64,000 nucleotides of DNA. Origin: an uncultured Myxococcales bacterium. Lineage in GTDB: Bacteria > Myxococcota_A > UBA9042. Below, one piece after another: positions 8,793-15,609 of the stretch (position 1 is its first letter; each line of letters starts with the position of its first letter). The notes beneath the pieces were generated by a model. The model was not told where the DNA came from. It ran no database searches and was given only the letters and a program-made list of their open reading frames with translations. The position numbers and the translations under genes were made by a program. The stretch lies in assembly GCA_903842345.1 (NCBI GenBank), contig CAIMLR010000015.1, positions 35,893-99,892 on the forward strand. The letters run 5' to 3'.

Positions 8793-9821
8793 ATGTCCCA
8801 GCCCCGCATTCTTTACCGCCACGGCCAGCCAGTAAGTGCTGAAGTCCTGAGCCTCACAGGTACCCGCACCGCATCCGGCGGTGGCGCGTGCACCGTTTGG
8901 GCGGGCAGCGGGGCGACCCGCTTGGTACCGACCGCGCCCGCCGCCGTGCACGTCCTGTCCAGCTCAGCGGACGACCAAGCTGCCGTCACGGCAGTGCCGG
9001 AGACCGCGACCTTGACGTTGGCGGGGACCCCGGCTGGAGGCGACACCGCCTCGGTCAGTGACGGCACCCACACGTACACGGCCACCTACTCGACCGGCAC
9101 GTTGGCGGATCTCGCCGCCCTGTTGGCCACCCAGATTGACGGCGAGGACGGCTACACCGCCAGCGCCGTTGACGTAGTGGTCACGGTCTCGGGGCCTTCC
9201 GGTTACACCTTCACGGACGCCTCAACGGGCGGCGTGACCACGACCCCGGCGCTCGTGACCCCAGGCGTCGTAGCGGTTTCGGCCGGGACAGGCGCGCGGA
9301 CAGTCGCGTTGACGTACTTGGACCCGGACGGCCGCACCCAGCAGGAAACCGTCAGCTTGGCCGGCACCACGCCGGTTACCACGACCGCGACCAACATCGC
9401 CTACGTCCTGAACGTGCGGGTCACGGACGCCGGTGCTGGCCTCGCCAACGCCGGGACCGTGAGCGTGCAGGACACCGGGGACGACTTTGTGTACGAGGTT
9501 GTGGCGGCGGGGGCGAACAAGAGCGCCAGCGTCGCGACCGAGATTCCCGCCAACCGCACCGGCCTGATTGACCGCCTGACCTTGAGCCCCGGCAACTCCA
9601 CGCTCGGCCGGGTCCGTGTCGTCGCGACCGCGCTCCCCGGTGACGCCGCGTCCATGGGGCTCGCCTACGTCATCGCTGACCAATACGTCGCCCAAGTGAC
9701 CACGTTGGATTTCCACGAGGCGCCGCTCGGCCCGTTCCCGTCCGGGACGCAAATCAGCGTGACTGTCGAGGGTGACGGCGCGGTCGTGTCCTGCGACCTG
9801 ACCGTACATTTGGAGGGCTAA
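8793..9821 (+). CDS. Beta-rich phage surface or fibre protein (342 aa)
   Basis: The ATG at 8793 has a strong AGGAG site seven bases upstream. The product is 342 residues, dominated by Thr, Ala, Val, Gly and Asp, and includes stretches of alternating Thr/Val (about 70-200) that look like immunoglobulin-like or fibre beta domains. No catalytic motif is visible. It is separated from the preceding tail genes by its own 71-nt leader, so it may be expressed differently. A head or tail decoration protein or adhesin is the best guess. There is no secretion signal. Confidence 0.58.
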   Translation: MSQPRILYRHGQPVSAEVLSLTGTRTASGGGACTVWAGSGATRLVPTAPAAVHVLSSSADDQAAVTAVPETATLTLAGTPAGGDTASVSDGTHTYTATYSTGTLADLAALLATQIDGEDGYTASAVDVVVTVSGPSGYTFTDASTGGVTTTPALVTPGVVAVSAGTGARTVALTYLDPDGRTQQETVSLAGTTPVTTTATNIAYVLNVRVTDAGAGLANAGTVSVQDTGDDFVYEVVAAGANKSASVATEIPANRTGLIDRLTLSPGNSTLGRVRVVATALPGDAASMGLAYVIADQYVAQVTTLDFHEAPLGPFPSGTQISVTVEGDGAVVSCDLTVHLEG

Positions 9822-10178
9822 GTGAGCGCGAAGTCTGAAATCACAGCAGTTCCCCCTTGGTACGTCGCCCCGCTCGCGAAGGCCGTCTACGTGGCGGTGG
9901 CGGCCGGTATTGCAGCCTGGGGCGGCTACGCTGCCTCCGCGAAAGAGCCCGTCGTGGCCCCCGTCGTCGCGCCACTCGCCCCGCAAGTTCAGACCGCGCC
10001 GCTACCGGCCGTTGCCCCGCCCGCCGTACTTCAGGAGCGGTTGGACGCCACGGACAAGACGGTCCAGCGCATCGAGAACAAGCTCGACGGGCTGCAGGAC
10101 GACGTGACCGAAATCAAGATTGGTTTGGCAAGGTTGGCTCCGCGCTCCGCCGTCACGAACGTGGGGAAGAACCCCTGA
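9822..10178 (+). CDS. Membrane-anchored coiled-coil protein, possible holin or spanin
   Basis: The GTG start at 9822 follows the upstream stop directly, with GGAGGG overlapping it. The 118-residue product has one transmembrane helix (about residues 10-32), a Pro/Ala/Val linker, and a C-terminal heptad coiled coil (about 70-105) rich in Leu, Asp and Lys. Small membrane proteins after the tail genes are often part of the lysis cassette, so holin or i-spanin is possible. XhlA-type holins have the opposite order (coiled coil first), and no endolysin lies beside it, so the call is tentative. Confidence 0.5.
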   Translation: MSAKSEITAVPPWYVAPLAKAVYVAVAAGIAAWGGYAASAKEPVVAPVVAPLAPQVQTAPLPAVAPPAVLQERLDATDKTVQRIENKLDGLQDDVTEIKIGLARLAPRSAVTNVGKNP

Positions 10179-10190
10179 CGTGAGGCGGGC

Positions 10191-10394
10191 GTGGAGCTTT
10201 GGGACGAACTCGTTCTTGAAGAAACCCGACCGAGGGTCCAGCCAGACCTGCCCGAATACGTTGAGCAAATTCCACAAGTTTGGGTCCCTGCTTCCCCGCC
10301 GTCCGCTCCGCCGCCGCCGGGTTTGACGGACGAGACGGTGGACAGGCTGCTCCGCCGTAGGGTGCCGTATGGCCAAACTCCGCCGCCTGACTGA
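10191..10394 (+). CDS. Small Pro-rich phage protein (67 aa)
   Basis: A GTG start with GAGGCGG upstream opens a 67-codon frame 12 nt after the previous gene; it overlaps the next gene by 26 nt. The product is acidic at the N-terminus (about 1-30), with a Pro/Ser-rich centre and a basic C-terminus. No family is recognised. The tight spacing and fair ribosome binding site support a real gene, but it is short and the overlap leaves doubt. Confidence 0.45.
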   Translation: MELWDELVLEETRPRVQPDLPEYVEQIPQVWVPASPPSAPPPPGLTDETVDRLLRRRVPYGQTPPPD

Positions 10395-11118
10395 ATGCTC
10401 GTTGCTTGAGATCCGCCAACGGTATTGGGCCGGGCTGAAAGTCCACGACATAGCGAAGGAATACGGCATCTCCGGCACCCAAGTGACTGAGATTTGCCAG
10501 AGGGAGAAGCTGTGGTGTCAGGGCGGTCCCTTGGCGCCCGGTGAGCCCGCCACGCTCCCGCCGCGTGTTCCTGGCCGTCACCGTCGAATGCCACGTATCC
10601 GCGCGATCCCGAACAAGACTGGCATCTTGGGCGCGGAACAAGCGTTGGAGGTCCGGCAACTTTGGTGGCGTGGCGCGGCCCAGCAGGAAGAACTCGCCCA
10701 AAGATTCAAGATCTCGCAGCCGTGCATCTGGCTGATCCTGCACCGCCGGACTTATCGGTCCATCCCGCCGTTTCCGGCGGACGAAAACGGCCCCGGCGAG
10801 CTTGAGCTTTTGGCGGCTTGGCAGGGCAACAACTATCGGTCGATCGCAGCCTTCCTGCGTGACCTCGCGGAACCGTGCCACCCCGAGCTTGAGGCACCGG
10901 TCCAAACCGGCACCGGCAGGCTTGTGGATCCCACGGGCCAAGTACACGGGAACATCCGCCGCGCCGAGATCGCGACCGGCGTGGACAGGATGGAGATTGC
11001 GGCGGCGTTGGCGGACGGACGCTGGACCTACGAGCCCGGCGAGCCGCCGCCGGAGTCGACCGCCATCTACTGGGACGTGCCGCTGTGGTCGGAACTCCGC
11101 CACGAGCGCGAGCGATGA
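10369..11118 (+). CDS. Phage DNA-binding protein with two HTH segments
   Basis: The 249-residue protein has two helix-turn-helix-like segments. The first (about 12-40) has the pattern 'hDIAKEYGISGTQVTEIC'. The second (about 85-120) has 'EELAQRFKISQPCIWLIL' and resembles the HTH found in phage and homing-endonuclease-associated proteins. The C-terminal 120 residues are acidic and Trp-rich without a known fold. It may regulate transcription or bind phage DNA in replication or packaging. It is not a classical cI- or Cro-type repressor by its layout. The stop overlaps the next ATG. Confidence 0.6.
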   Translation: MAKLRRLTECSLLEIRQRYWAGLKVHDIAKEYGISGTQVTEICQREKLWCQGGPLAPGEPATLPPRVPGRHRRMPRIRAIPNKTGILGAEQALEVRQLWWRGAAQQEELAQRFKISQPCIWLILHRRTYRSIPPFPADENGPGELELLAAWQGNNYRSIAAFLRDLAEPCHPELEAPVQTGTGRLVDPTGQVHGNIRRAEIATGVDRMEIAAALADGRWTYEPGEPPPESTAIYWDVPLWSELRHERER

Positions 11119-11300
11119 ACTGCTGGACCCACCACTTCCCCGACCGACCAACAGAGCCTTGGATCGCCAGAGTGGAGGACGCCAACACCGGGCGTTCACG
11201 TTGGGCGTGGGGCGAGACCGAAAGCCAGGCCATTGAACGCGCGACCAAAGCCCAACCGGCGGATGACGACCCCGCTGACAGCGGCCCGCCCGGCCCGTAG
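11115..11300 (+). CDS. Small phage protein (61 aa), unknown
   Basis: I chose the ATG at 11,115, which overlaps the upstream TGA in an ATGA junction; a GTG at 11,085 is possible but would overlap more. The product is 61 residues with three Trp near the N-terminal half and an acidic, Pro-rich C-terminus. No family is recognised. Translational coupling to the HTH protein suggests a shared role. Confidence 0.45.
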   Translation: MNCWTHHFPDRPTEPWIARVEDANTGRSRWAWGETESQAIERATKAQPADDDPADSGPPGP

Positions 11301-11766
11301 CCCGGCGCGCGCAACCGGGCCTTGTCGCCCCGGACCCGCCCGCCGCCGGTAAAAGCTACGGCCCCGCTGCCGCGCCGGTTGTCGGCCCTGACAGCGCGCC
11401 GCCCGTAATTAGCTAAGCGTTTCGCCTACTTGTCCACCCCGCCGCTACTTACGCGGGGGCCGTTTAGCGTTCACGCTATGACCTCAGCGGGTTGGCCGCC
11501 TCTGAAATCGAAAAAAGCGTTATCCGCCAACCGGTTACGCACAGGCCGATTTTTTTACCGCCGGGAAACCCGCTGACGTCACGCGTGATTCATAACCCAA
11601 TAAAAATACTCACGTTTAGGGGCTTTTCGGCGCTGGCGAACGTCAACGACGCGCCTACAGTTACCTCATAGCGCAACCGGTACGCAAACCGGCCGCTAGG
11701 GAGAGAAGGGCGGAAGCACGGAGCCGAAGCCCACGATGACCGAAGATTGAAAACGGAGAAGAGCAA
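11301..11766 (+). promoter_or_regulatory. 466-nt phage control region with repeats and A+T-rich tracts
   Basis: No gene is supported here. The gap is richer in A+T than its surroundings, with A- and T-tracts near 11,511 and 11,550 and 'AATAAAAATA' near 11,600. It holds a hairpin TAGCG-TTCA-CGCTA (11,465-11,478), the palindrome TGACGTCA (11,574-11,581), and two near-copies of AACCGGT(T)ACGCA (11,529-11,541 and 11,675-11,686). This is the only long gap in the prophage and lies before the small-gene operon, so an operator/promoter or replication region is likely. I cannot name a specific -10/-35 pair with confidence. Confidence 0.5.
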
Positions 11767-12195
11767 ATGAAGAAGAATTACACGAACTTGGAAGTGAAGT
11801 TGATGTCGGAGCTGAACGCCTGCCACCGCGACAGCGACGGCAAGCTGGGCACCAAGCTCGACCTGGGCGGGCGCGAATGGAACGCCTACTCGTTCCGGGG
11901 GCTTGACCTGCGCGGCGTGAGCATGGCGGGCGCGCAGTTCGTCAACTGCAACTTCGCGGGCGCGGACATCCGGGACACGGACCGCACCGACACGACGTTC
12001 ACGGGCTGCAACTTCCTGAACTGCAACGGGGTGGTTGTTGAGCAGACCGTGAAGTTCGTGACGGAGCCGACGGCCACGGCGGCGGAGCCCACGACGGCCG
12101 ACGTTGTGGCGGCGATTGAAGCGGCCCCGGCGACCGAGCCGGAGACCGTGACGGCCACGGTGACGGAGGTGACGCAGCCGCGCGCCCGCAAGTAA
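11767..12195 (+). CDS. Pentapeptide-repeat protein (142 aa)
   Basis: The start ATG has GGAGAAGAG upstream. Residues about 40-90 contain consecutive pentapeptides of the A(D/N)LXX type with central Leu/Phe/Met (for example FRGLD, LRGVS, MAGAQ, FVNCN, FAGAD), which would form a short right-handed quadrilateral beta-helix of about ten repeats. The C-terminal 50 residues are Ala/Thr/Glu-rich with a basic end. Some pentapeptide proteins mimic DNA and bind gyrase (MfpA, Qnr), but most have no known role; this one is much shorter than those. As the first gene after the control region it may be expressed early or from the lysogen. Confidence 0.75.
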   Translation: MKKNYTNLEVKLMSELNACHRDSDGKLGTKLDLGGREWNAYSFRGLDLRGVSMAGAQFVNCNFAGADIRDTDRTDTTFTGCNFLNCNGVVVEQTVKFVTEPTATAAEPTTADVVAAIEAAPATEPETVTATVTEVTQPRARK

Positions 12196-12218
12196 GCGCG
12201 CAACGGGCTTAGCCCCCG

Positions 12219-12244
12219 AGGCCGTTGGCGTGAGCCAGCGGCCT
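12219..12244 (+). terminator. Hairpin after the pentapeptide-repeat gene
   Basis: AGGCCG (12,219-12,224) pairs with CGGCCT (12,239-12,244), and TGGC with GCCA inside it, with one mismatch and a GTGA loop. There is no long T-run after it, so it is a weak or factor-assisted terminator, or an RNA processing structure. Confidence 0.4.
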
Positions 12245-12290
12245 TTGGGCGTCGAGGCGGCACATTTCCACCGCCCGACAAAGGAGCCCC

Positions 12291-12545
12291 GTGACCTACC
12301 AGAAACCCACAAAGGCCCAACGCCTCCGCGAGCTTATGCGCTCCGGGCGTTGGGCGGATGCGCTCAAGCTGGCCAACAGTTTCGGCCGTCTCGGTGAACA
12401 CGAAAAAGCAATCAGGGACGGACACTTGGGGGCCACCAACCCCACATTTTGCCGCGCCGTCCACAAGGACCCCGACCTCATGGTGCAGCTTGGCGTCGAA
12501 GCCCTGTTGGCCCGCTACGTGCCGGAAAAGACGGGGGAACCGTGA
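12291..12545 (+). CDS. Small phage protein (84 aa), unknown
   Basis: A GTG start with AAGGAG six bases upstream opens an 84-codon gene. The product is helical and charged, with Arg/Lys-rich residues 8-25 and a Leu/Val-rich C-terminus. No family is recognised. It overlaps the next gene by four bases (GTGA), beginning a chain of four coupled genes up to 13,607. Confidence 0.55.
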   Translation: MTYQKPTKAQRLRELMRSGRWADALKLANSFGRLGEHEKAIRDGHLGATNPTFCRAVHKDPDLMVQLGVEALLARYVPEKTGEP

Positions 12546-12925
12546 GCGTCTTCCTCAGCTACGCGGACAAACCGGCCCACAAGCCGTTCATCCGACACGT
12601 ATGCACCCGCCGCCGCGACGCTGACCTTGAAGCCGAGTGGCGCGCGATTTGGGCGCGACGTGGGCGCCAGATGCAAGCCCGGGACAAGGCGTCCTGGGAG
12701 CGCGGACGGCAACAGGCCACCTCCCGACAGTTCCCCGGCGGGCGCGGTGACCGGGCCGTGGAGGCACGCCGCCGCTTGGTGGAACAGGCGGTTGCGGTGT
12801 GCCGGACCACCAATGACGCGTGGCGCCTAAGCGGCCTCCCGAAGGCCACTTTTCACCGTTATCTCCAAGAATTACGTCAAGTTGACGTCATCATCGCCGC
12901 TTGCGGCAAAGGACAATGGCCATGA
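12542..12925 (+). CDS. Basic phage protein with C-terminal HTH-like segment (128 aa)
   Basis: The GTG at 12,542 overlaps the upstream TGA. The product is 128 residues, strongly Arg-rich in its middle, and has near residues 85-115 a segment ending in 'LPKATFHRYLQEL' that looks like the second and third helices of an HTH. A DNA-binding role is likely but the family is not recognised. The stop overlaps the next ATG (ATGA). Confidence 0.5.
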   Translation: MSVFLSYADKPAHKPFIRHVCTRRRDADLEAEWRAIWARRGRQMQARDKASWERGRQQATSRQFPGGRGDRAVEARRRLVEQAVAVCRTTNDAWRLSGLPKATFHRYLQELRQVDVIIAACGKGQWP

Positions 12926-13188
12926 ACACAGATTTCATCCCCGTCGCGGAGGCGGCGCGCTTGCTCGACGTGAGCCCACGCACCCTCTGCAAGTACTGCA
13001 ACGAATTCAAGCTCATCAACTTCCGTGTCCTGTGGGCGCGGCGCTGGGTCGTGAGCCGCCCGGACGTGGACAGGCTCGTTCGACTCGGCCTGACCGGGCG
13101 GGCGTTGGCCCTGCACACCTTGCAGCTTCGCCACCTCGTTTCATCCGTCACCACCGCCGCCGCCGAAGGCACCCAGGAGGCCAAATGA
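12922..13188 (+). CDS. MerR/excisionase-type HTH protein (88 aa)
   Basis: I chose ATG 12,922 because AAAGGA lies eight bases upstream and the ATG overlaps the previous stop; the ATG at 12,916 is too close to that site. The product begins with a winged-helix pattern of the HTH_17 (MerR-like, excisionase/AlpA) type: 'PVAEAARLLDVSPRTLCKYC', then a wing with 'ARRWVVSRPDVDRLV'. Such 60-90-residue phage proteins act as excisionases or small transcription regulators. It could be the true Xis, although a second HTH candidate lies next to the integrase. Confidence 0.68.
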   Translation: MNTDFIPVAEAARLLDVSPRTLCKYCNEFKLINFRVLWARRWVVSRPDVDRLVRLGLTGRALALHTLQLRHLVSSVTTAAAEGTQEAK

Positions 13189-13607
13189 GCAGCCCTTACA
13201 TCCTCAGTCCGCGCGCCACGGAAGTCTTGGAAGCAATCATCGGCGGTGTCGCGGTCGGCGGGGCGCGGAAAATCGACAACGCGCGCGGCACCTACATGGC
13301 CGTCAACGTCGACCGGCTCAGCCAGAACCGCTGGGCGGTCGCACACACGTACCTGCAGAACGGCGACGTGATGTCCGACCCCGACGTGCAATTCGTGAAG
13401 GTGCGCACCGGCTACATGCCGACGGCGTTTGACCAGAGCGGGGTCATCTACGTCGAGGCAGTCCTGTTGGATGGCAACGACCAGCCGACGGGCTTCCGCG
13501 ACAAGGCCCTCCGTGATCTCGTGCAGTTCTGCAACACCTGGCTCGTCAACATCCAGGAACAACAGGGTGGCGTTGACGCAATCCGCGCCGCCCACAAGGA
13601 GGGCTAG
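13185..13607 (+). CDS. DUF6908-like phage protein (140 aa)
   Basis: ATG 13,185 overlaps the upstream TGA. The 140-residue product has the run 'HTYLQNGDVMSDPDVQF', followed by an aromatic strand region and a C-terminal 'FCNTWLVNIQEQQG' helix. This matches my memory of the DUF6908 family of phage and plasmid proteins, which share an 'QNGD(L/V)M.DP' core; their function is unknown. It is coupled to the HTH gene before it and abuts the lipoprotein gene after it. Confidence 0.55.
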   Translation: MSSPYILSPRATEVLEAIIGGVAVGGARKIDNARGTYMAVNVDRLSQNRWAVAHTYLQNGDVMSDPDVQFVKVRTGYMPTAFDQSGVIYVEAVLLDGNDQPTGFRDKALRDLVQFCNTWLVNIQEQQGGVDAIRAAHKEG

Positions 13608-13847
13608 ATGAAGAAGTACCTGATGTTCATCGTGTTGTCCGGCTGCGTTGCCGCCACCCCGTTCCCCGTGGCCACGGACGCCGGGACCGCTGACACGTCG
13701 CAGGACACGAGCAGCACGTGCCGCGTCTGCATGATCTTCGCAGACCGCACCGTCTGCGAGGACCTGAACTGCGACGACCACGACCCGTGCACGGCTGACC
13801 TGTGCGACAGCAAGTTCGGCTGCGTGCACGAGCCGTCGTGCAAGTAG
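13608..13847 (+). CDS. Prophage Cys-rich lipoprotein (79 aa)
   Basis: The ATG follows the upstream stop directly and the gene has an N-terminal lipoprotein signal: MKK, a hydrophobic core, then the lipobox LSGC (Cys13). After a Thr/Ala/Asp linker come eight Cys residues ending in the motif 'CDDHDPCTADLCDSKFGC' plus a final Cys. This spacing is the C-D-D-x-(N/D)-PCT-x-D-x-C-D-x3-GC module common as tandem repeats in extracellular proteins of Myxococcota. A single-module lipoprotein in a prophage would sit at the cell surface or periplasm. Lysogenic conversion or superinfection exclusion is an attractive inference, not shown. Confidence 0.75.
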   Translation: MKKYLMFIVLSGCVAATPFPVATDAGTADTSQDTSSTCRVCMIFADRTVCEDLNCDDHDPCTADLCDSKFGCVHEPSCK

Positions 13848-13851
13848 GCGG

Positions 13852-13873
13852 CGGCGCGATCACGGCGCGATCA
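13852..13873 (+). repeat. Tandem 11-bp repeat CGGCGCGATCA x2
   Basis: Two perfect head-to-tail copies of CGGCGCGATCA lie in the gap between the lipoprotein and the Xis-like gene. The 11-bp period places both copies on the same DNA face. Position near int suggests arm-type sites for integrase or Xis, or an operator. This is inference. Confidence 0.5.
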
Positions 13874-14097
13874 AAGTCGAGAACCCCGCGTAAGGAAACA
13901 TGATCCTCAGGACGACACAACAGGACGACCGGCAAGGCGCAGAAGGGCTGCGTGGGGCCGGTTTGTCCGTTTGTGCCGTGGTTGCGCGGGGTTGTGCTGA
14001 AGTCGTCTACGGGGCCGCGCGGAGGCTCAACCGGGCAAAAACCCAAAAAAGCGTAGGGGGATCCCCGGCGGTCATGTCCGGGATCTGGATCGCCCGA

Positions 14098-14661
14098 ATG
14101 GAGACTGACCCGAATCTGACGCTGGCGGCAGCGCACCTCGAACTGGCGGCGGCGTTGCGGGAGCACACGAGGGAACTGCGCCTCGACCGCTTGTCCCGCG
14201 AGACGTTCTTGTCGCTGGACGACGCCGCATTTTACGCACGGCTGACTGTGGAGGGCCTGACCAAGCGCGTCAAGCGCCACCAAATCACGCCGGTTCCGCA
14301 CATGCACGGCCCGAACGGCCAGGCAGTTTTCAAACGCATCGATTTGCTGCTCACCAAGGAGACAAGGGATGGAAAAGTCAAAGAAGTTCCCGGGGGTCTT
14401 CCGGCTCCCGGACGGCCGCTGGAAGGTCAAGACCGCCGTGCGCGTGGCCGGGAAAATCCGGTTCAAGGAGAAGGTGTTGGAGGCGGGCGCGACGGAGGAG
14501 GACGCCGGAAAGCTGGCGATCGAGTTCAGGCAAGCGCTCGTGGCCGGGGAGCCGGTGACGCCGACCTCAGCCCAGCCGACCGCGACCGGCGAGACCGTCA
14601 GGACGTACGCGAAAGCCTGGCTCGCGCTGCGCGGGCAGCGCATGAAACCGGCGGGCGTTGA
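14098..14661 (+). CDS. Xis-like HTH protein whose frame runs into the integrase gene
   Basis: Residues about 35-85 (counted from ATG 14,098) have an HTH_17 pattern: 'FLSLDDAAFYARLTVEGLTK', then Arg/Lys-rich residues and 'AVFKRIDLLL'. The protein fits a DNA-binding accessory factor such as excisionase. The start is uncertain: ATG 14,074 and ATG 13,900 (with AAGGAA upstream) are in the same frame, but codon use before 14,074 is poor. There is no stop before the integrase start at 14,369; the frame stays open to 14,661, giving about 97 extra Arg/Gly-rich residues that overlap the integrase. Either the tail is a by-product of GC-rich sequence, or the overlap matters (see findings). Confidence 0.55.
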   Translation: METDPNLTLAAAHLELAAALREHTRELRLDRLSRETFLSLDDAAFYARLTVEGLTKRVKRHQITPVPHMHGPNGQAVFKRIDLLLTKETRDGKVKEVPGGLPAPGRPLEGQDRRARGRENPVQGEGVGGGRDGGGRRKAGDRVQASARGRGAGDADLSPADRDRRDRQDVRESLARAARAAHETGGR

Positions 14662-15550
14662 GACGTACATCGCCTGTGTTTACGACCACATCGTGCCGGT
14701 CATCGGCGAACTCCGGTGCCGTGACGTGACGCGCCGGGAGGTCGAGACTTGGGTTGTGCACGCGGAGGCGGCGCTCAAGCCTGACGGCAAGCCCTACGCC
14801 CACGACAGCATGCGCCAATGGTGGCGCGTACTTCGCACGATGTTGCGCGACATGGCCGCTGACCACGACATCCCGGATCCGACGAGCCGCGTCCGCCCAC
14901 CTGAACGCCCGCAGCAGGCACCGATCCGGGAACAGCGCACGTTGGATGCACAGCAGATCCGCGCCTTGCTCGTCGCGGCCCACCAGTACTGCCCGGATCG
15001 CGCCGCCGAGGTTGCCGTGATGGCGATGACCGGGATGCGGGCGGGCGAGTGCTACGCCTTGGCCTGGGACGTTGTGGACTTCAAGGCCGGGACCATTACG
15101 GTCAAGCGCTCGCTTTCGCGGGGGAAGTTGACGCAGACGACCAAGACCAAGGCTCAGCGCGTTGTGCCGATGCACCCGGAACTCGCCGCCTTGCTGCGCG
15201 ACCAGCAGGAGCGCCGGCGGGAAGCCGCGCTCAAGGAGCCTGCCCTGAAAAAGTGGGACCACATGGTGTTCACGGCCCAAGGCGGCGGGCTCCGGGAACC
15301 GTCGAGCGCCACAAAGGTCTGGCGGCTGCTGCAGGAAGCGCTCGGCACGGACATCAAGGTCGGGCCGCAGGTTCTCCGCCGCTCCGTCAACACGCAGCTC
15401 GTGTTGGCCGGTGTCGACCGCATCACCACGCGCGCCATCATGGGCCACACCAGCGAGGAAATGACCGCGCGCTACAGCGGCATTTCCACCGACAAGAAGG
15501 CGGATGCTATGCAGCGGCTGCACCCGTCCACGCCCATCGCGGAAGCGTAG
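14369..15550 (+). CDS. int: Phage tyrosine-type integrase
   Basis: This 393-residue recombinase catalyses site-specific integration and excision. The ATG at 14,369 has AAGGAG about ten bases upstream. Residues 1-60 form a basic arm-binding-like domain, 70-175 the core-binding (SAM-like) domain, and 190-385 the catalytic domain. Catalytic residues visible are Arg in 'GMRAGE', the beta-hairpin Lys region 'TKTKAQR', Arg in 'VLRRS', His in 'MGHTS' and the nucleophile Tyr in 'ARYSG'. The usual HxxR box reads QVLR, so its His is replaced by Gln, a tolerated variant in some families. The gene ends 60 nt from the tRNA-Arg 3' end, where it should act. Confidence 0.93.
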   Translation: MEKSKKFPGVFRLPDGRWKVKTAVRVAGKIRFKEKVLEAGATEEDAGKLAIEFRQALVAGEPVTPTSAQPTATGETVRTYAKAWLALRGQRMKPAGVETYIACVYDHIVPVIGELRCRDVTRREVETWVVHAEAALKPDGKPYAHDSMRQWWRVLRTMLRDMAADHDIPDPTSRVRPPERPQQAPIREQRTLDAQQIRALLVAAHQYCPDRAAEVAVMAMTGMRAGECYALAWDVVDFKAGTITVKRSLSRGKLTQTTKTKAQRVVPMHPELAALLRDQQERRREAALKEPALKKWDHMVFTAQGGGLREPSSATKVWRLLQEALGTDIKVGPQVLRRSVNTQLVLAGVDRITTRAIMGHTSEEMTARYSGISTDKKADAMQRLHPSTPIAEA

Positions 15551-15561
15551 CCGCTAGGGCC

Positions 15562-15581
15562 GTTAGGGCCTAGCCCCTAAC
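15562..15581 (+). terminator. Hairpin GTTAGGG/CCCTAAC after int
   Basis: GTTAGGG (15,562-15,568) and CCCTAAC (15,575-15,581) pair around a six-base loop, 12 nt after the integrase stop. There is no T-run. It may end the integrase transcript before the oppositely oriented tRNA gene, or the TAGGG elements may be integrase-binding sites near att. Confidence 0.4.
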
Positions 15582-15609
15582 ACGGCGGGCGGGCGGCGTG
15601 TAAGTAGGC

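Noticed and set aside
10191..10394. Endolysin candidate near the holin-like gene
   Set aside because: Only a 67-aa Pro-rich protein; no lysozyme, amidase or peptidase motif in the prophage part of the window.
11301..11766. CRISPR array or satellite in the prophage gap
   Set aside because: Repeats are only two near-copies without regular spacing or spacers.
13900..14097. Extended N-terminus of the Xis-like protein from ATG 13,900
   Set aside because: Despite AAGGAA upstream, the 58-66 extra residues have poor codon usage and no recognisable structure; start left at 14,098, uncertain.
11692..15558. GCCGCTAGGG shared between the control region and the int-att gap
   Set aside because: A single 10-mer match in GC-rich DNA; too short to call a site.
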